Assembly: GCF_000313135.1 (NCBI RefSeq)
Contig: NW_004457268.1
Span: forward strand, 212,141 to 276,140
Origin: Acanthamoeba castellanii str. Neff
Lineage: Eukaryota; Discosea; Longamoebia; Acanthamoebidae
Direction of reading: 5' to 3'
Length of the DNA stretch: 64,000 bases
Shown here: positions 24,522 to 36,800 of the stretch, in pieces
Layout: every line of letters starts with the position of its first letter
Position numbering within the stretch: the stretch's first letter is position 1
Made by a program: the position numbers and the translations under genes
Notes under the pieces: generated by a model
Seen by the model: only the letters and a program-made list of their open reading frames with translations
What the model was told of the DNA's origin: nothing
The model's database searches: none

Positions 24522-27500
24522 ATGGGAAAGGATGGAAAGCGAGGCGAAGATCGAAAGATGAAGAAGGAGCGAAAGGAGCGCGAGAAGGAGGAGAAGCGCC
24601 GCTCCCGCCAACGCGCCTCGAGCGAGAGCGGCAGCGAGTCGGCGCCGGTTTTCCTCGACCGCTACGGCGAGGCCGCTGCCGCGAAGACGACCCGTGTGCC
24701 CTCGCTCTCCCTCGGCACGGAGGGGGACGGCCTGGAGATCGCGGCCGACAGCACCAAGTCGCCATCGACCTTTCTGCTGGACCAGATGACGACCATGCTC
24801 GCCCTCATGAACGGCCACCACGAACATGAAGTCGCCCGGCTCTCCCTCGCCGGCCTCCTCGACATTCTCTCCCGCGTACTCCCCCGTCGCTTTCGTTCTT
24901 TATTTCGTTCTTTCGGGTAATAAATCAATCAAATAATATAAATAAACAAATAAATAGAGATGAATAATTAGTAATATTATTTCTATAGTTAATGTTCCAA
25001 ATATTAAAAAAGAATAATGTTTGATTGATGTGCAGATAGAGGACAACGACCCGCGGGTGACGTCGTTCGACGGGCAGGACTACCGCCACTGCTTCACGAC
25101 CGAGCTCTACGAGCGCCTGTTCCTCGCCCTCGAGAAGAACCGCTGCCTCGCCACCCTCAAGCTCACCCACCTCGACCTCGAGGACGGCCACCTGCAATTC
25201 CTCGGCCGAAATCCCTCCAGGTCCGNGCCACTCGTGTCGTGCGTGTCGTGCGTTGCGTTGTGCGAATCCNNNNNNNNNNNNNNNNNNNNNNNNNNNNNNN
25301 NNNNNNNNNNNNNNNNNNNNNNNNNNNNNNNNNNNNNNNNNNNNNNNNNNNNNNNNNNNNNNNNNNNNNNNNNNNNNNNNNNNNNNNNNNNNNNNNNNNN
25401 NNNNNNNNNNNCCTCTTCGGCAACGCGGAGCCGCTCCACCCGAAGGTCACCCGCGAGATCCACAAGTACCTCCGCCGCAACAAGACCGCGGCCAAGCGCC
25501 CCGGCCGCAGCGCCACGGTCTACGTGCCGATGCCGGCGATGATGACGTCACCATCGGTCGCGGCGGCCGCGGCGACTGCCACGTCGGCACAGCACTCGCC
25601 GGCGGGGTCGTCGTCGCCGGCGTCGCATTCGCCTTACTCGTCGACGTCGGCCGTCGGCCTGAGCTCGTCGGGCGGCATCGTGGGCGCCGGAGTTGGTTCT
25701 GGTGGGCTCGGAGTGAAAGACAAGCGATCGTCGCTGCCGGTGAGCGAGAAGGACCGGGAGCGGCTGCGCAAGCTCGAGGACGAGCTCGGCGCGATGGCGC
25801 GCGAGATGAAAGATAACAAGCGCGAGAAGAAGGCGCTCAAGGAGCTCAACGAGCTGCTCAAGCAGAAGATCACCGACCTCGTCGCCACGTCGTCCACGTC
25901 GTCGGCGTCGGCGGTGTCGACACCGCCCCCGTCGCCGTCGACGTCGGTCGCGGGGTTTCCGCCGTTCGGCGTGGACTCGAAGGAGGCTCGGCGGCGCTCT
26001 AAGGAAATCGAAAAGGAGGAAAAAGCCCACCGCAAGGCACGCACCGCACACACTCGCGCACACACCGCACGCACGCACGCACGCACACCGCACACGCACG
26101 CACACAACCGCACACACTGCATCGTGTGTTGATAGGAAGGGTTGATGGGCGGTTTTGGCTGCAGGCAGAGAAAGCGGCGCAGAAGAAGACGAAGCGCAAC
26201 TCGACGACTGCGCCGCAGCCCGCGGGAGCGCCCGCAGCGCCTTCCAGTACGGGCACGCCCAAGCGGAGCCCGCGCGGCGTCAAGAATTTCTTCGCCTCCC
26301 TCGGATCCTCCGATGCCACCGTCGCCACCCGTACGCACGCGTCGTATCGTGTCGTGTTGCGTGTCGTGTCGTGTCGTGTGTCGTGTTGCGTGTCGTGTCA
26401 TCTCATTGTTGTCTTGTCAATTGCAGAAAAGGGGCGCGAACGCGCGCACTCGCTCACGTTCGATGAGCCGCCGGCGCCCGTGCGCCCGGTGCCGCCGGGG
26501 TCGCCGTCGCAGACGATCGTCAATCCGCTGTCGGCCGACCGCTCGCTCGGGGCGTCGCACCTCTACGGCATGGCCTCGGTCTCTGCGCTCGGCTCGCTCG
26601 TCTCGGCGCGCGCAGGCGGCGGTGGAATCGGAGCTAAAGCCGTCGCCGGCGACTCAGGGACTCAGGGAGGAGCGGTCGGAGCTAAAAAGAAGGCGGTGAT
26701 TGGGCGTTGCATCAGGCAGGTCAACATCGCCGGCGTCACCCCAGCCAAACCCAACGCCGGACAACCGGAGAGCGAGGACGAAGAACAGCAAACAACCGCG
26801 ACGAAGGCGACCAAAACGAAAGCGAAGAAGACGAAAAGCGACAAAAAGAACGAAGACGAAAGCGAAGACAGGGGGGAGGCCGAGGTCGAACAGGAGGACG
26901 TCTATTGCAGCGCTTACGAGTGTCTGCTCGACGGATGGGGCTGCCAGATGAGGGAGCTCACAATGCCCATCGCGCTCCTCTCCAACACCATCCACTCGAT
27001 CTCGTCGCCGCCCACCTCGCCCACAGCCCGGAGCGCCGAGGCCCGGCGAGCCGCCGTACGCCTCACCAAGCGCGGGCTCAACGTCTCCATCAATCCCCTC
27101 GGTACGCACGACACGACACGACACGCATGACACGACACGACACGACACGACACTCACTGATGAGGGTGATGATAGATGATCTGGAGAAAGAGATCATCAA
27201 GCTGGAGCAGCTGCCGCCACGACAATGTTGTGCGCTACCTGGCGCACGAGCGCTGCGGTCCGCATTTTGACACCCTTCGCGTCTACGTCACCCGGTATGC
27301 GCGCGTCGCGTGTGTCGCGTGTCACGTGTTGTGTCGCGTGTGTCGTGTGCTGACCCGTGTGTGCGCAGGCAAGAGACTTCGCTCGCTCATTTCCTGCGGG
27401 AGCGGAGGAAGCGGCGGGATCTGCTGAGCGAGTGGGAGGTCATCCAGATCGCCAACCAAATCCACGCCGCCGTCCACTTCCTCCACTCCAACGCGATCCT

Positions 27501-28710
27501 CCACCGAGGTACGCATCACCATCCACCTCTCCGTCACCATCCACGCGGCCTCTTACTTACCGTGCGTGTCGTGTCGTGTGTCACGTGTGCCGTGCGTGTC
27601 GCGTGTGCGTAGATCTGCGGCTGGACAACATCTTTTTGTGGGGCGAGCCATCGGATGGCCGGGTGGTGGTGGGAGGCTTCGACAGCATGGACGCCGCCGC
27701 CGCCGGTACGATCTCAAGCATCATCATCATCGGCTGATCTCCCACCACCCCATACGCGGCGCGCAAACGAGCTAACAATGCACTGTTGGCCGGGGGGGGG
27801 GGCTCGCAGCCGCCTATGAAATCAAGTCGTCGGATCCGTCCAACGGCAGCTTCCGCGCTCCGCATTTTGTGGTACTTCTCAGCACACTGTGTTGCGCGTG
27901 TGTCGTGTGTGTCGTGTGTGTCGCGTTGGTTGCAACACAAACGACCAACACCGCCGCGGCCACGCAGGCGCCCGAGCTGCTGAGCACGGCGCCCAACGCG
28001 CCTCTCGCCTACACCACCCAAACCGACGGTGACCTCCCGCTCCCCCCCCCGTGTCTCATATTTTCCCGCACACGCACGCCTTGCATGCTCGCGTCTCACC
28101 CACGTGATCGCACACGACACGACACGACACACAGTGTGGGCGTTCGGGATGGTCCTCTATTCTCTGCTGACCCTCCGCGTCCCCTTCGACGGCATGACAT
28201 CGACGTACACTCGCCCCCCCCCTATCTCGCCCCATCTCGCCCTGGTCGCTCACCGCCTTTCTCTTCGCCCAACGACGCGGCAGGCAAGTGAAGGAGGCGG
28301 TGCTGGCCGGTCAGCGCCCGGAGCTGAAGTCCAAGGACCAGCTCGAGGCCGACAACGTGGTAGTCACCGCAGCGCCCGCCCCGCCGACGTCGCCCGCCGC
28401 CCCGTCAACGTCGCCCGCGAGGGACAGCAAGAGCCCCAGAAGGCGAGCGCGCAGCCCCAGGAAGAGAGCGAAGGAGAACGAAAACGAAGAAGCAGAAGTC
28501 GGAGTTGACAAGGCCAAGGCCGAGGAGGAGGCCTTGATCGGAGCGAAAAAGGAGGCGGAGGCGAAGAAGCGGAAGAGCGAGCGGACGAAGGCGCTGATGC
28601 GGTACGCCAAGCTGCAGGACCTGGTGCGCAACATGACCGCGCAGGACCCGGCCAGGCGCCCGACCCTCGACAAGGTCAAGCTCTACCTCTTCCTCTGCGA
28701 GAGCCTGTAA
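24522..28710 (+). CDS. Leucine-rich-repeat protein with C-terminal pseudokinase-like domain
   Basis: A charged Lys/Glu/Ser N-terminus is followed by ribonuclease-inhibitor-type LRRs (LATLKLTHLDLEDGHLQFL before the N gap; NAEPLHPKVTREIHKYLRRN after it). Then come a Ser/Ala-rich linker, a coiled coil (about 25740-25880), a Lys-rich region, and a kinase domain of the amoebozoan LRR-kinase kind. The beta-3 strand reads DGWGCQMREL, with Arg (26951-26953) where the ATP-binding Lys belongs. HRDLRLDN keeps the catalytic Asp and Asn and is split by an intron. The DFG motif reads GGFDS (27672-27686), so the Mg-binding Asp is Gly. APELLS and DVWAFGMVLYSLL are normal. A long charged insert follows GQRPELKSKD. 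An apparent one-base frameshift near 27218 separates EQLPP from HDNVVRYL. The gap at 25270-25411 hides part of the LRRs. Likely a scaffold or regulator rather than an active kinase. Confidence 0.75.
25270..25411. other. Assembly gap (142 N)
   Basis: A run of undetermined bases inside the LRR region of the pseudokinase gene; a further single N lies at 25226. True length and content are unknown. Confidence 1.
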
Positions 28711-28918
28711 TCAGCATCACCATCATAACAACGCATGTGCGTGCGTGTCGTGTCGTGTCATGCCGCCCGAGCAAGAGCCGGCACACATCACATTCCTGGC
28801 ATTTTTCCTGCGTGTGTCGTGCGGAAAAGTGGAGGAAACGCGGCCTACACAAATCAACATCCTCAATCGCGATTGATTTCGATTGATTGACGCCGTTGAA
28901 CGAGCCAGCACAGAAGAG

Positions 28919-30563
28919 ATGTTCGGAGATCGAGGAGGTGGCGGTGGCAGAGGCGGCCGTGGCGGCGGCGGGGGCGGCAGAGGTGGCAGAGGCGGCCGTG
29001 GAGGTGGGAGGGGCGGTGGCGGCCGGGGAGGCGGACGAGGGGGCGGCAGGGGAGGCGGACGAGGAGGTGGTCGGGGGCGAGGAGGTGATCGAGGAAGGGG
29101 AGGCCGGGGAGGCGGGAACAGCGCTTATCTCACGATAAATGAAGGAGCGCCCATTCGGCGCCGCGAAAAGACCGAGATTAGATGGGACGAAGATGCTCGC
29201 AAGTACGTTCCCTACACGCATCGCCTCTGAACCTTCCCAAATCACTCTTCATTACGCCGATTTTGCCTCAAGCTTCTACTTCATTTCACAATTCAATTTT
29301 TGTAGCGCCTGATTAAATTTCTCATCGTCGTTCGCTTGCAGGGATTTCGTGACGGGTTTCCACAAGCGCAAGGTGCAACGGAGGAAGCAGGCCGAAAAGG
29401 AGGCCACCGAGAAGGAACGCCAGGCCCGCATCCAGCGCCGGAAGGAGGTACCACCCCTGCTCTACCTGGTCCCTGGCGCAACACACGCACCAGCACGCAT
29501 GCATCACCGCACGCTATGGAGTGGAACGTCACTGACCTGATCCCTGCACACGCGCCCATCCATCAGCTGCGCGAGGCTGAGGCTCTTGCGGCCGGCGGCG
29601 ATCTCCTCATGCACAAGGCTAAGCATCAGCAGGGACCGGGTACGCCACAACACGCACCGCTGCACACGCACCACCGCACACGCACACGCACGACACCGCC
29701 GCACACGCTGACTCGGGGGGGGGGTTGTGTGTAGGTGAGGATGAGTTTGATGAGAAGGAGAATGTCAAGGACCACTTCAAGCACCTGCTCTCTTCGGACG
29801 ACCCGGCGCGCAAGCGAAAGAGGGAAGAGGGCGAGGAAGACGGCGAAGGCGGCGATGAGGACGATCTGGACGACGACGAGGACGACGACGACGATGAGGT
29901 TCGTGCGTGTGCGGTGGTGCGTGTGCGGTGGTGCGTGTGCAGCGGTGCGTGTTGTGGCGTACCCGGTCTGTAACTCATGGGTGGTACGTGCGCTACAGAT
30001 GGAAGCGGCGGAGAGCGAGGAGGACGAGCGGGCGCTGAAGGAGACCTACGAGGGGGAGGAGACCGATACGGTCGTGACCGTCACCTCGCTCGCCCTCAAC
30101 GGCGAAGACGACCCGTTCTTCAAAACCGAAAACGAAGACGACGACGAAGACGGCGAAAACGAAAACGACAATAACGAAGACGGCGATGAAGGCGAAGGCG
30201 AGGAGGACGGCGAGGGCGAGGGCCACCACAACCACGTCGGCGCCAGGGTAAGTTCTCCCCTGCGTGTGCGTGTGCGTGTGCGTGTGCGTGTGCGTGTGCG
30301 TGTGCGTGTGCGTGCGCGTGCGCGTGTAGTGCTGATGAGGCGTGTGATCTGCCCCCCCCCACTAGACGTCAGGAGGCGGCGGCAAGAAGTCGTCGTCGGC
30401 GGTGTCGAAGAAGAAGGCGTACAAGCCGCCGCCGAAGAAGGCCAAGAAGATGCAGGGGCGGTACTCCTTCACTAAGGCCAAGAAGGCCCGCAGCAAGCGA
30501 CGTGCCAACAACAAGCTCCCCGGCGCCATGAAGTCCAAGAAGCAGCGAGGCGGCTCGCGCTGA
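28919..30563 (+). CDS. NOL12/Nop25/Rrp17-like nucleolar protein with N-terminal RGG box
   Basis: The first exon encodes an uninterrupted RGG/GRGG box of about 70 residues, then RRREKTEIRWDEDARK. After an intron the family hallmark follows: DFVTGFHKRKVQRRKQAEKE and KERQARIQRRKE, which matches NOL12 (Nop25, yeast Rrp17), an RNA-binding factor in pre-rRNA processing in the nucleolus. The remaining exons give LRQAEALAAGGDLL, very acidic Asp/Glu stretches, and a basic tail rich in Lys (KKAYKPPPKKAKK) ending GGSR and a TGA at 30561-30563. A glycine/arginine box is common in nucleolar RNA-binding proteins such as fibrillarin but is not part of the usual NOL12 layout as I know it. Confidence is good for the family, moderate for the exact exon limits. 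Confidence 0.8.
30260..30326. repeat. (GTGCGT)n microsatellite in intron
   Basis: About ten tandem GTGCGT units fill an intron of the NOL12-like gene. Confidence 0.9.
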
Positions 30564-30742
30564 GGCTGCATGTCGGTTACTCTGAGGATTGGCAAAGAAC
30601 GAACAATGCCTTCTTTCATCTTTTCAGCACCAGATGTGGGCTTCACTGCACCAACAGAAGTAGCAAACAACTTTCTTCTCGTTTTGTATTTCAGGTAGTG
30701 CGAAAGAGAGCAGTTCACCAACAGACTGCCCACTCAGTGAAG

Positions 30743-32872
30743 ATGTATGCCCTGCCCACCCAAACCGCCAGCCCACCACATGAAGTGGCAGGCACCGTCC
30801 TCTCCATCCGTGGAAGCCGTACGCCCCACTTGCTCCTTCTTTTCAATTAATTATTTTTTTCATCATAAAATATTACTTTTTAGTTATTTTTTTGCCCACA
30901 ATTTTTTTGTTGGCAGAGGTCCGGGCCGAGGGCCTGGTGGGTGTGGCGCTGGACGAGCTGGTGCGCGTGGGCCGCCAGGGCATCTGGGGCGAGGTCGTAC
31001 AGCTCGAGACCGACAAGACTCGCCACGGCGGCGCCGCAGTCGCCGTCATCGAGGCCTTCGAGGAGACCGCCGGCATCGCCGTGGGCGACCCCGTCGCCCG
31101 CACCGGCCGCCCGCTGTTCGTCGAGCTCGGCCCGGGCCTGCTCGGAAGCGTGTTCGATGGCCTCCAGCGCCCGCTCGACGCCGTCAGAGACCACCAGCAG
31201 CCCGAGCCACAACAACAACGCGCCGATGATGGCCGGGCCGCCAGCAACTGGGGCCTTTGTGCCGCGCGGCCTCAATCTGCCGGCGCTCAACCGCGACTTG
31301 AGGTGGTGGTTCGAACCGACGGGCGACTTTAGGGTGGGCGACGCCATCGCCGCCGGCGACCTCTACGCCACCGTGCAGGAGAACGCGCTCTTCACCCACC
31401 GCATCGCGCTGCCGCCCGACGCGCCCGGCGGTCGCATCGCCTTCATGGCCCAGCCCGACGCCTACACCGTCACCGACGTCGTGCTCGAAGTGGTCGACAT
31501 TAATGCCCGGCGGCACCAGTACACGATGATGCAGACGTGGCCCGTGCGCCGGCGCCGGCCGACCGAGGCGCGCCGTCGGCCCGAGCGCCCGTTCTTGACC
31601 GGCCTGCGCTGCCTCGACGCCCTCTTCCCGTGCGCCGTGGGCGGCACCGCAGCGCTGGCCGGCGGCGTGCGGTGGTTCACGTCTAACGTGACCTTCTCCA
31701 TGGCCCGCCACGCGCGGGCCGACGTGAGCGTATACGTCGGGTGCGGCCAGCGCGGGAACGACCTGGGCGAGACCCTTATGGAGCTGCCCGAGATGACCAT
31801 CTTCGACTCCCAGTCGGGCCGGCACGAAGCGGTGATGAAGCGCACGATTGTTGTGGCCAACCCGGCCAACGCGCCGCCCGCCGCGCGCGAGGCGTCGGTC
31901 CACACGGGCCTGGCCATCGCCGAGTACCTGCGCGACCAGGGCTGCGACGTGGCGCTCACCGTCGACTCGCTCTGTCGGTGGTCGCACGCGATTGGCAGCA
32001 GTACACGTCAGCAGCAACAGCCTCAACTGGGACATTGGGACCGCGACGGCGTCGGTCGACAGCAATTGGAGGGGCAGCTGGGCGCCATGTACGAGCGGGC
32101 CGGGCGGTTCGTGTGCGCGGGCGCACCAGCGCGCGAGGGCACCATCACGCTGGTCGCGATCACGGCGGACTCAGGATTGTCGAGACCCGGCGGCGGGGCC
32201 TGGGCCGATGTCGACACGATCACGGAGGCGGCCAAGGCCGTGGCCCAGACCGTCTGGGCCGCCGACCGGTCCACCCCGTTCATGTCCATCGACTGGCGCC
32301 AGTCGCGGTCAAACCTGTTCTTCGGCGCGTTGACCGGCGAAGACCACGACAACTACTACCGTCGACACATCGCCGACGACTTTGTCGAGCTGCGCCGGGC
32401 GTGCCTGGACCTGCTTCGGGCCGAGGCCGACCTGGCCCCCCGCGTGGCCCAGGTCGGGCGCGACGGCCTGACCGAGCCCGAGCAGGTGACCCTCTACGCC
32501 GCCCGCCTGGTCCGCGAGGATTTTCTGCACCAGAATTTCTTTTCATCGGCCGAGGCCCGGTGTTCGCTCTACAAGGCGGCCTGGATGATGCGCAACATGG
32601 TCCTGCTGCGCTCGCTGGCCCAGGCCACGCTGGCGGCCAACGCAAACAAGAACAAGAACAAGAACAAGAACGAGAACGAGATGAAGATGATGAAGATGAA
32701 GAAGTACACGACGTGGCGGGAGCTGCGTGAGGCCGTGGGCGACCTGCTCTACCGGGCCAGCACGGCCAAGTACGAGGAGTTCGACGATGGGCACAAGTTC
32801 GTTGAGTTGGGCGCGGAGCTGCGCGAGGCCTTCGCCGGTCTGGGCTGCCCTATCTTCCTGCCCTCAGTGTAA
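30743..32872 (+). CDS. Diverged V-ATPase catalytic subunit A paralogue lacking the P-loop
   Basis: The first exon ([12 protein letters not shown]) and a long second exon match V-ATPase subunit [98 protein letters not shown], and [20 protein letters not shown]. Where subunit A has its Walker A (GAFGCGKT), this protein reads GGVRWFTSN (31661-31687). [15 protein letters not shown] and SLCRWSHAI follow, but the EMPADSGYPAYL block is replaced by a Gln-rich stretch. FYERAGRV is kept as MYERAGRF. The C-terminal part has a (KN)n run (about 32643-32670) and ends FLPSV. ATP hydrolysis is therefore not expected. There is an apparent frame change near 31183-31215, between RPLDAV and the following region, with no plausible intron. 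It could be a pseudogene, an assembly error, or a regulatory pseudo-subunit. Confidence 0.75.
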
Positions 32873-32946
32873 TTTCTTTTTTATTTACTATTTATTTGTT
32901 TATTTGTGTTTTGTTTTATCTGTTTATTTATTTCCACCAAGTAAAG

Positions 32947-33803
32947 ATGGAGTTAAAGTTACACTTCAGGCAGTGTTCGCTGTCGGACTTGGATCGCTTG
33001 GACGTCCTCGAGACCGCGTGTATTGACATCTTCTCTTGGATCTGCAATTTAATTTTACAAATCTAATTGATCTTTATGGCGTACATACAGCCTATCCGGA
33101 GGACGAGGCGGCGTCCAGGGAGAAGCTGGCGTTCCGACTCACCCACGCCGCACCCTACTTCCGCTGCGCCACCACCGCACAGGTGCTTGTTCCACTCCCT
33201 TCCTCCACTCCAACTCACCACCTTTCTTTTTCTTTTTCTCTTTTCTCTTTCACAAGAACGGCGAGGAGCAGGTCGTCGGGTTCGTGTGCGGCACTCTGGC
33301 CGTGGGCCAGACCCTCACCCACAGTTCCATGTCCCAACACACGCCCGAGGGCTGTACGTTGTCGTCTTCTTCTTGTCTAGCTTCAGTGTGCGTGTGCGTG
33401 TGCGTGTCGTGTGTACACGTGCTGACCTGTGCTTACTGTGTGCCGTGTGTGTGTCATGTGTGTAGCGACTCTGTGCATCCACTCGGTGGTGGTCGACGAG
33501 CGGTGCCGCGGGAACAAGGTGGGCACGCGCATGCTGAAGGAATACATGCACCACGTCGCCAGCCACCAGGCCAACGTCGAGCTGGTGCTCCTCCTGTGCA
33601 AGGCCAACCTCAAGCCCTTCTACGGCTCTTGCGGTACCATTCCACCCCCCAAAGCACACTGGGCAGTGCTCGTTCGCTGGAACACCGCAAGTTGACCAGC
33701 TGCGCGCCCGCCCGTCGCAGGTTTTGAGGAGGTGGCCGAGAGTGGTGTGGTGCACGGCCAGGAAAAGTGGTTCGAGATGAAGCATGTGCCGCGGCGGCAG
33801 TGA
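32947..33803 (+). CDS. Arylalkylamine N-acetyltransferase-like GNAT enzyme
   Basis: A small cytosolic GNAT enzyme that transfers acetyl from acetyl-CoA to an amine. Five exons: the first encodes MELKLHFRQCSLSDLDRLD and splices so that ETA joins SYPEDEAASREK, the signature of the AANAT family (fungal and animal serotonin N-acetyltransferase relatives). GFVCGTLAVGQTLTHSSM follows. ATLCIHSVVVDERCRGNKVGTRML is the acetyl-CoA-binding motif A with its R-x-x-x-x-G-T/A pattern. FYGSC joins GFEEVAESGVVHG and KWFEM at the end. The stop is TGA at 33801-33803. Arylalkylamine or polyamine substrates are likely from the family; which one cannot be told from sequence. Confidence 0.85.
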
Positions 33804-33882
33804 CCAACCACTGCTTTTTTACACATAAAAGGCGCCTATCTGATTGGTGAACTGCTTTTATCTTCTTTTATTCGTTGGCGAA

Positions 33883-36800
33883 TCAAAAGACGCCCTTGGC
33901 CGCCAGGAATGGGAATACTGTGGCGTTCAGGCCTGCAACTGTTACCTCCTGTGCAACCACCGGGTCGCGCCCGGGCGTTGCCGTGCACTCAACACCACCA
34001 GGACAGCCGACGCAGTAGCGGAGGAGGTTGGCGTGGTGGAACGTATCGACATTCGACGCCGGGAAATCGTCGCCGCTGGCCTCGAACACCCGCCGCAGCG
34101 GGTAGACCGCGTTGGCGGGCACGGCGACGAGTCGGGCGAGCCACTGGTGGTAGGGCACCACCGCCACCCGCTGCTGGCCTCGCTCCCCGGCCCAGGCCAC
34201 CAGCGCCGCAATCACCTCCGCCACGGCCGGCGACCGCAGCGGATTGATCACGTTGACCGCAATCACCTCCGCATCAGACGCCGACGCCGACGCCGACGTT
34301 GACGCCGGCAACGCCGATTCCGACGGCTCGGATGCCGACGCCGACGCCGACGCCGATACGGCAGCGGCGGCGAGTGAGGTAGAGACGAGGGAGGAGAGAA
34401 GCTGGCGAGGCGGAGTGGTGAGGTGGTCGCGGCGTGCGGCGAGGGAGATGTGGACGATTGCCCGGCTGACAAAGTCGACCGGCGCCAGGTTGTGCCGATT
34501 GTCGGGCGACACCTGGGGCGCGCTGCCCAGCTGCAGCATGCCCTTCAGGGCAAGCACCTGTTATTGTCGACAAACCAGTTAAATTCCTGGCGTGTTGCAT
34601 GGGAACATTCAAGGAAAAGCAAAAAGAAATTGGCGTGCAACGAACCAGGAAGTCGTGGGGATTGGAGTAGCCGGTCTGGGAGTGAGCCCACACGCGGCCA
34701 GGGCGGAAGACCAGCGCGTAGAGGCCGCGCCGGCGCGCCTCCCTCACCTTGTTCTCACTCACCCACTTCGACTGCGCGTACCCTCCCGCCTGCCCATCGT
34801 GTTGCGGTGAGTGTCGTGTGTGTCGCGTGTGTCGCGTGTGTCGTGCGTGTCGTGTGTGTCGTGTGTGTCACCTTATCGAGGAAGAGGTCGGGCACGGGGT
34901 CGTCCTCGCGGAGCGTGCGTGCCATCGGCCCGGGTGCGGACAGGACGCCGATGGTGGACACGTAGTAAAACGCCACCGCCTTCCTCTCATTCATGCACGC
35001 CATCCGCAGCAGCCTACCCATTTGACAATTAAATATAAATTAAATATAAATAATAATATTTATTGCTCATACTAAGACTTCTCCACTATTTAATATTTAA
35101 TTCTATTTTGTTATTTATTTATTCTATTTTATTGAATGTTGGGAATTCGTACCATTCGGTGCTGTCGACGTTTTCTTGCTTGAGGGCCGAGTAGGGCAGC
35201 ACGCTGTTGACGACGGCCCCGTTGTGGTAGATGGCGTCGACGCCGCTGGCCAGCTCCGCGAACTGCTCCTCGGCCAGCCCCAGACGCTCGCGCGACAGAT
35301 CCCCGCACACCACCTTCACCCGGTCCCACTCATCACCATCCCGCTCCTCGCCTACACGCGCGCGTGCCGTGAGTGTCATGTCGTGTCGTGCAGCGTGTGT
35401 GTTATGTGCGTGTCGTGTCGTACCTGGGGGCAAGGCGTCTTCGAGAACGCGCAGCAATCGTGCGCGTGCGGTCTGTGGGTCGTCGCCGCGTACGAGGCAG
35501 TGGATGGTGGCCGTGGTCTGCTTGAGGAGCTCCAACAGCAGAAACACGCCCAGGAAGCCCGTCGCGCCAGTCAGCAGGACCGCCTCAGGCCACTCCGCTT
35601 CGCCCGCGGCCAGCCCACCCTAGGCCTGATCTCCGGGTCTGTCGACGACTTGCCACGTCAGCAGAACACGACACGCACACGACACACGACACGCGACACG
35701 ACACACGCGCAGTACAGTACCGAGAGCGCATTCTTTGGCCCAATCGACGGCGAGTTCGGGCGGGGCTTCGGAAGTGGCGCCCTTGGTCATCATCTCGGCG
35801 AGGTCGGCCACGGTCAGGTTCTCTTGGAACAGCGCCTGCACGCTCATCTCCACTGGATTCGACACGGCGCGGAGTGAGTGTCGCGCAATGACAGCGCGCG
35901 CGTGTGCGGTGTGTGTCGTGTGTGTGTGTGTGTGTGTCGGATGGGGTTGAGTACCTTGGTACTGGTCCTTGAGCTGAGAGACCAGGCGGACTGCGGTGAG
36001 GGAGTCCATGCCCAGGTTGCGCAGCGTGAGCGCCTTGCCCTCTTGCGTCAGCTTTTCCGCATTCTCTGTCATGTCCCCTGCAACGTCTCTATTGCCTCAG
36101 CACGCGGCACCTCACACGCCACGACACGACACGACACACTCCACTACATGCACGACGCACACGACACATGCAACACGACACGACACCACGACACGACACA
36201 CACGACACAAGACACGACACGATACATGGAATAGAGAGTACCGAGCATGGAGAGCAAGGTCTGTTGCATGACGATGGGATCGTCCAACTCGTCGTAGAGC
36301 TGGTCCATGATGGAGGCGTACTTGTCGTTCAGCGCCTGCCGCTTCAGCTTCTGCGGTCCTGCATGGTTGGACACGCACCACACGAAACACACGAAACACA
36401 CGACACACGACATGAAGCGACACAACACACACGACACACGACACACGACACGACACGACGCACATGACACACGCACCACACGACGCGACACGACACACAC
36501 ATAGATAGGCGATGAGTGCGTGGAATGCAAAAAATGTGGGCAGGCGAGGGAAGGAAACCCGTGAGGAGTCCGTTGTCGATGGTGAACTGCTCCGTCTCGA
36601 GGTGGACGCCTCGCACGAACTCGAACGACTGGATTCCCGCCTTGGCCCCGATTCGGTACAACTCGTGCACCACATACCTTTCCCGATTGCAGTTGCCATG
36701 TCAGCATTGCATATATGAGTGTGTGTCGTGTGTGCTGTGTGTCGTGTGTGCGGTGTGTGTCTTGCGAACCGTTTGACGGCGGGATGTGCGCATAGAGCGG

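Noticed and set aside
28676..29245. 189-codon minus-strand frame rich in Ala/Ser/Thr/Pro
   Set aside because: Antisense of the RGG box.
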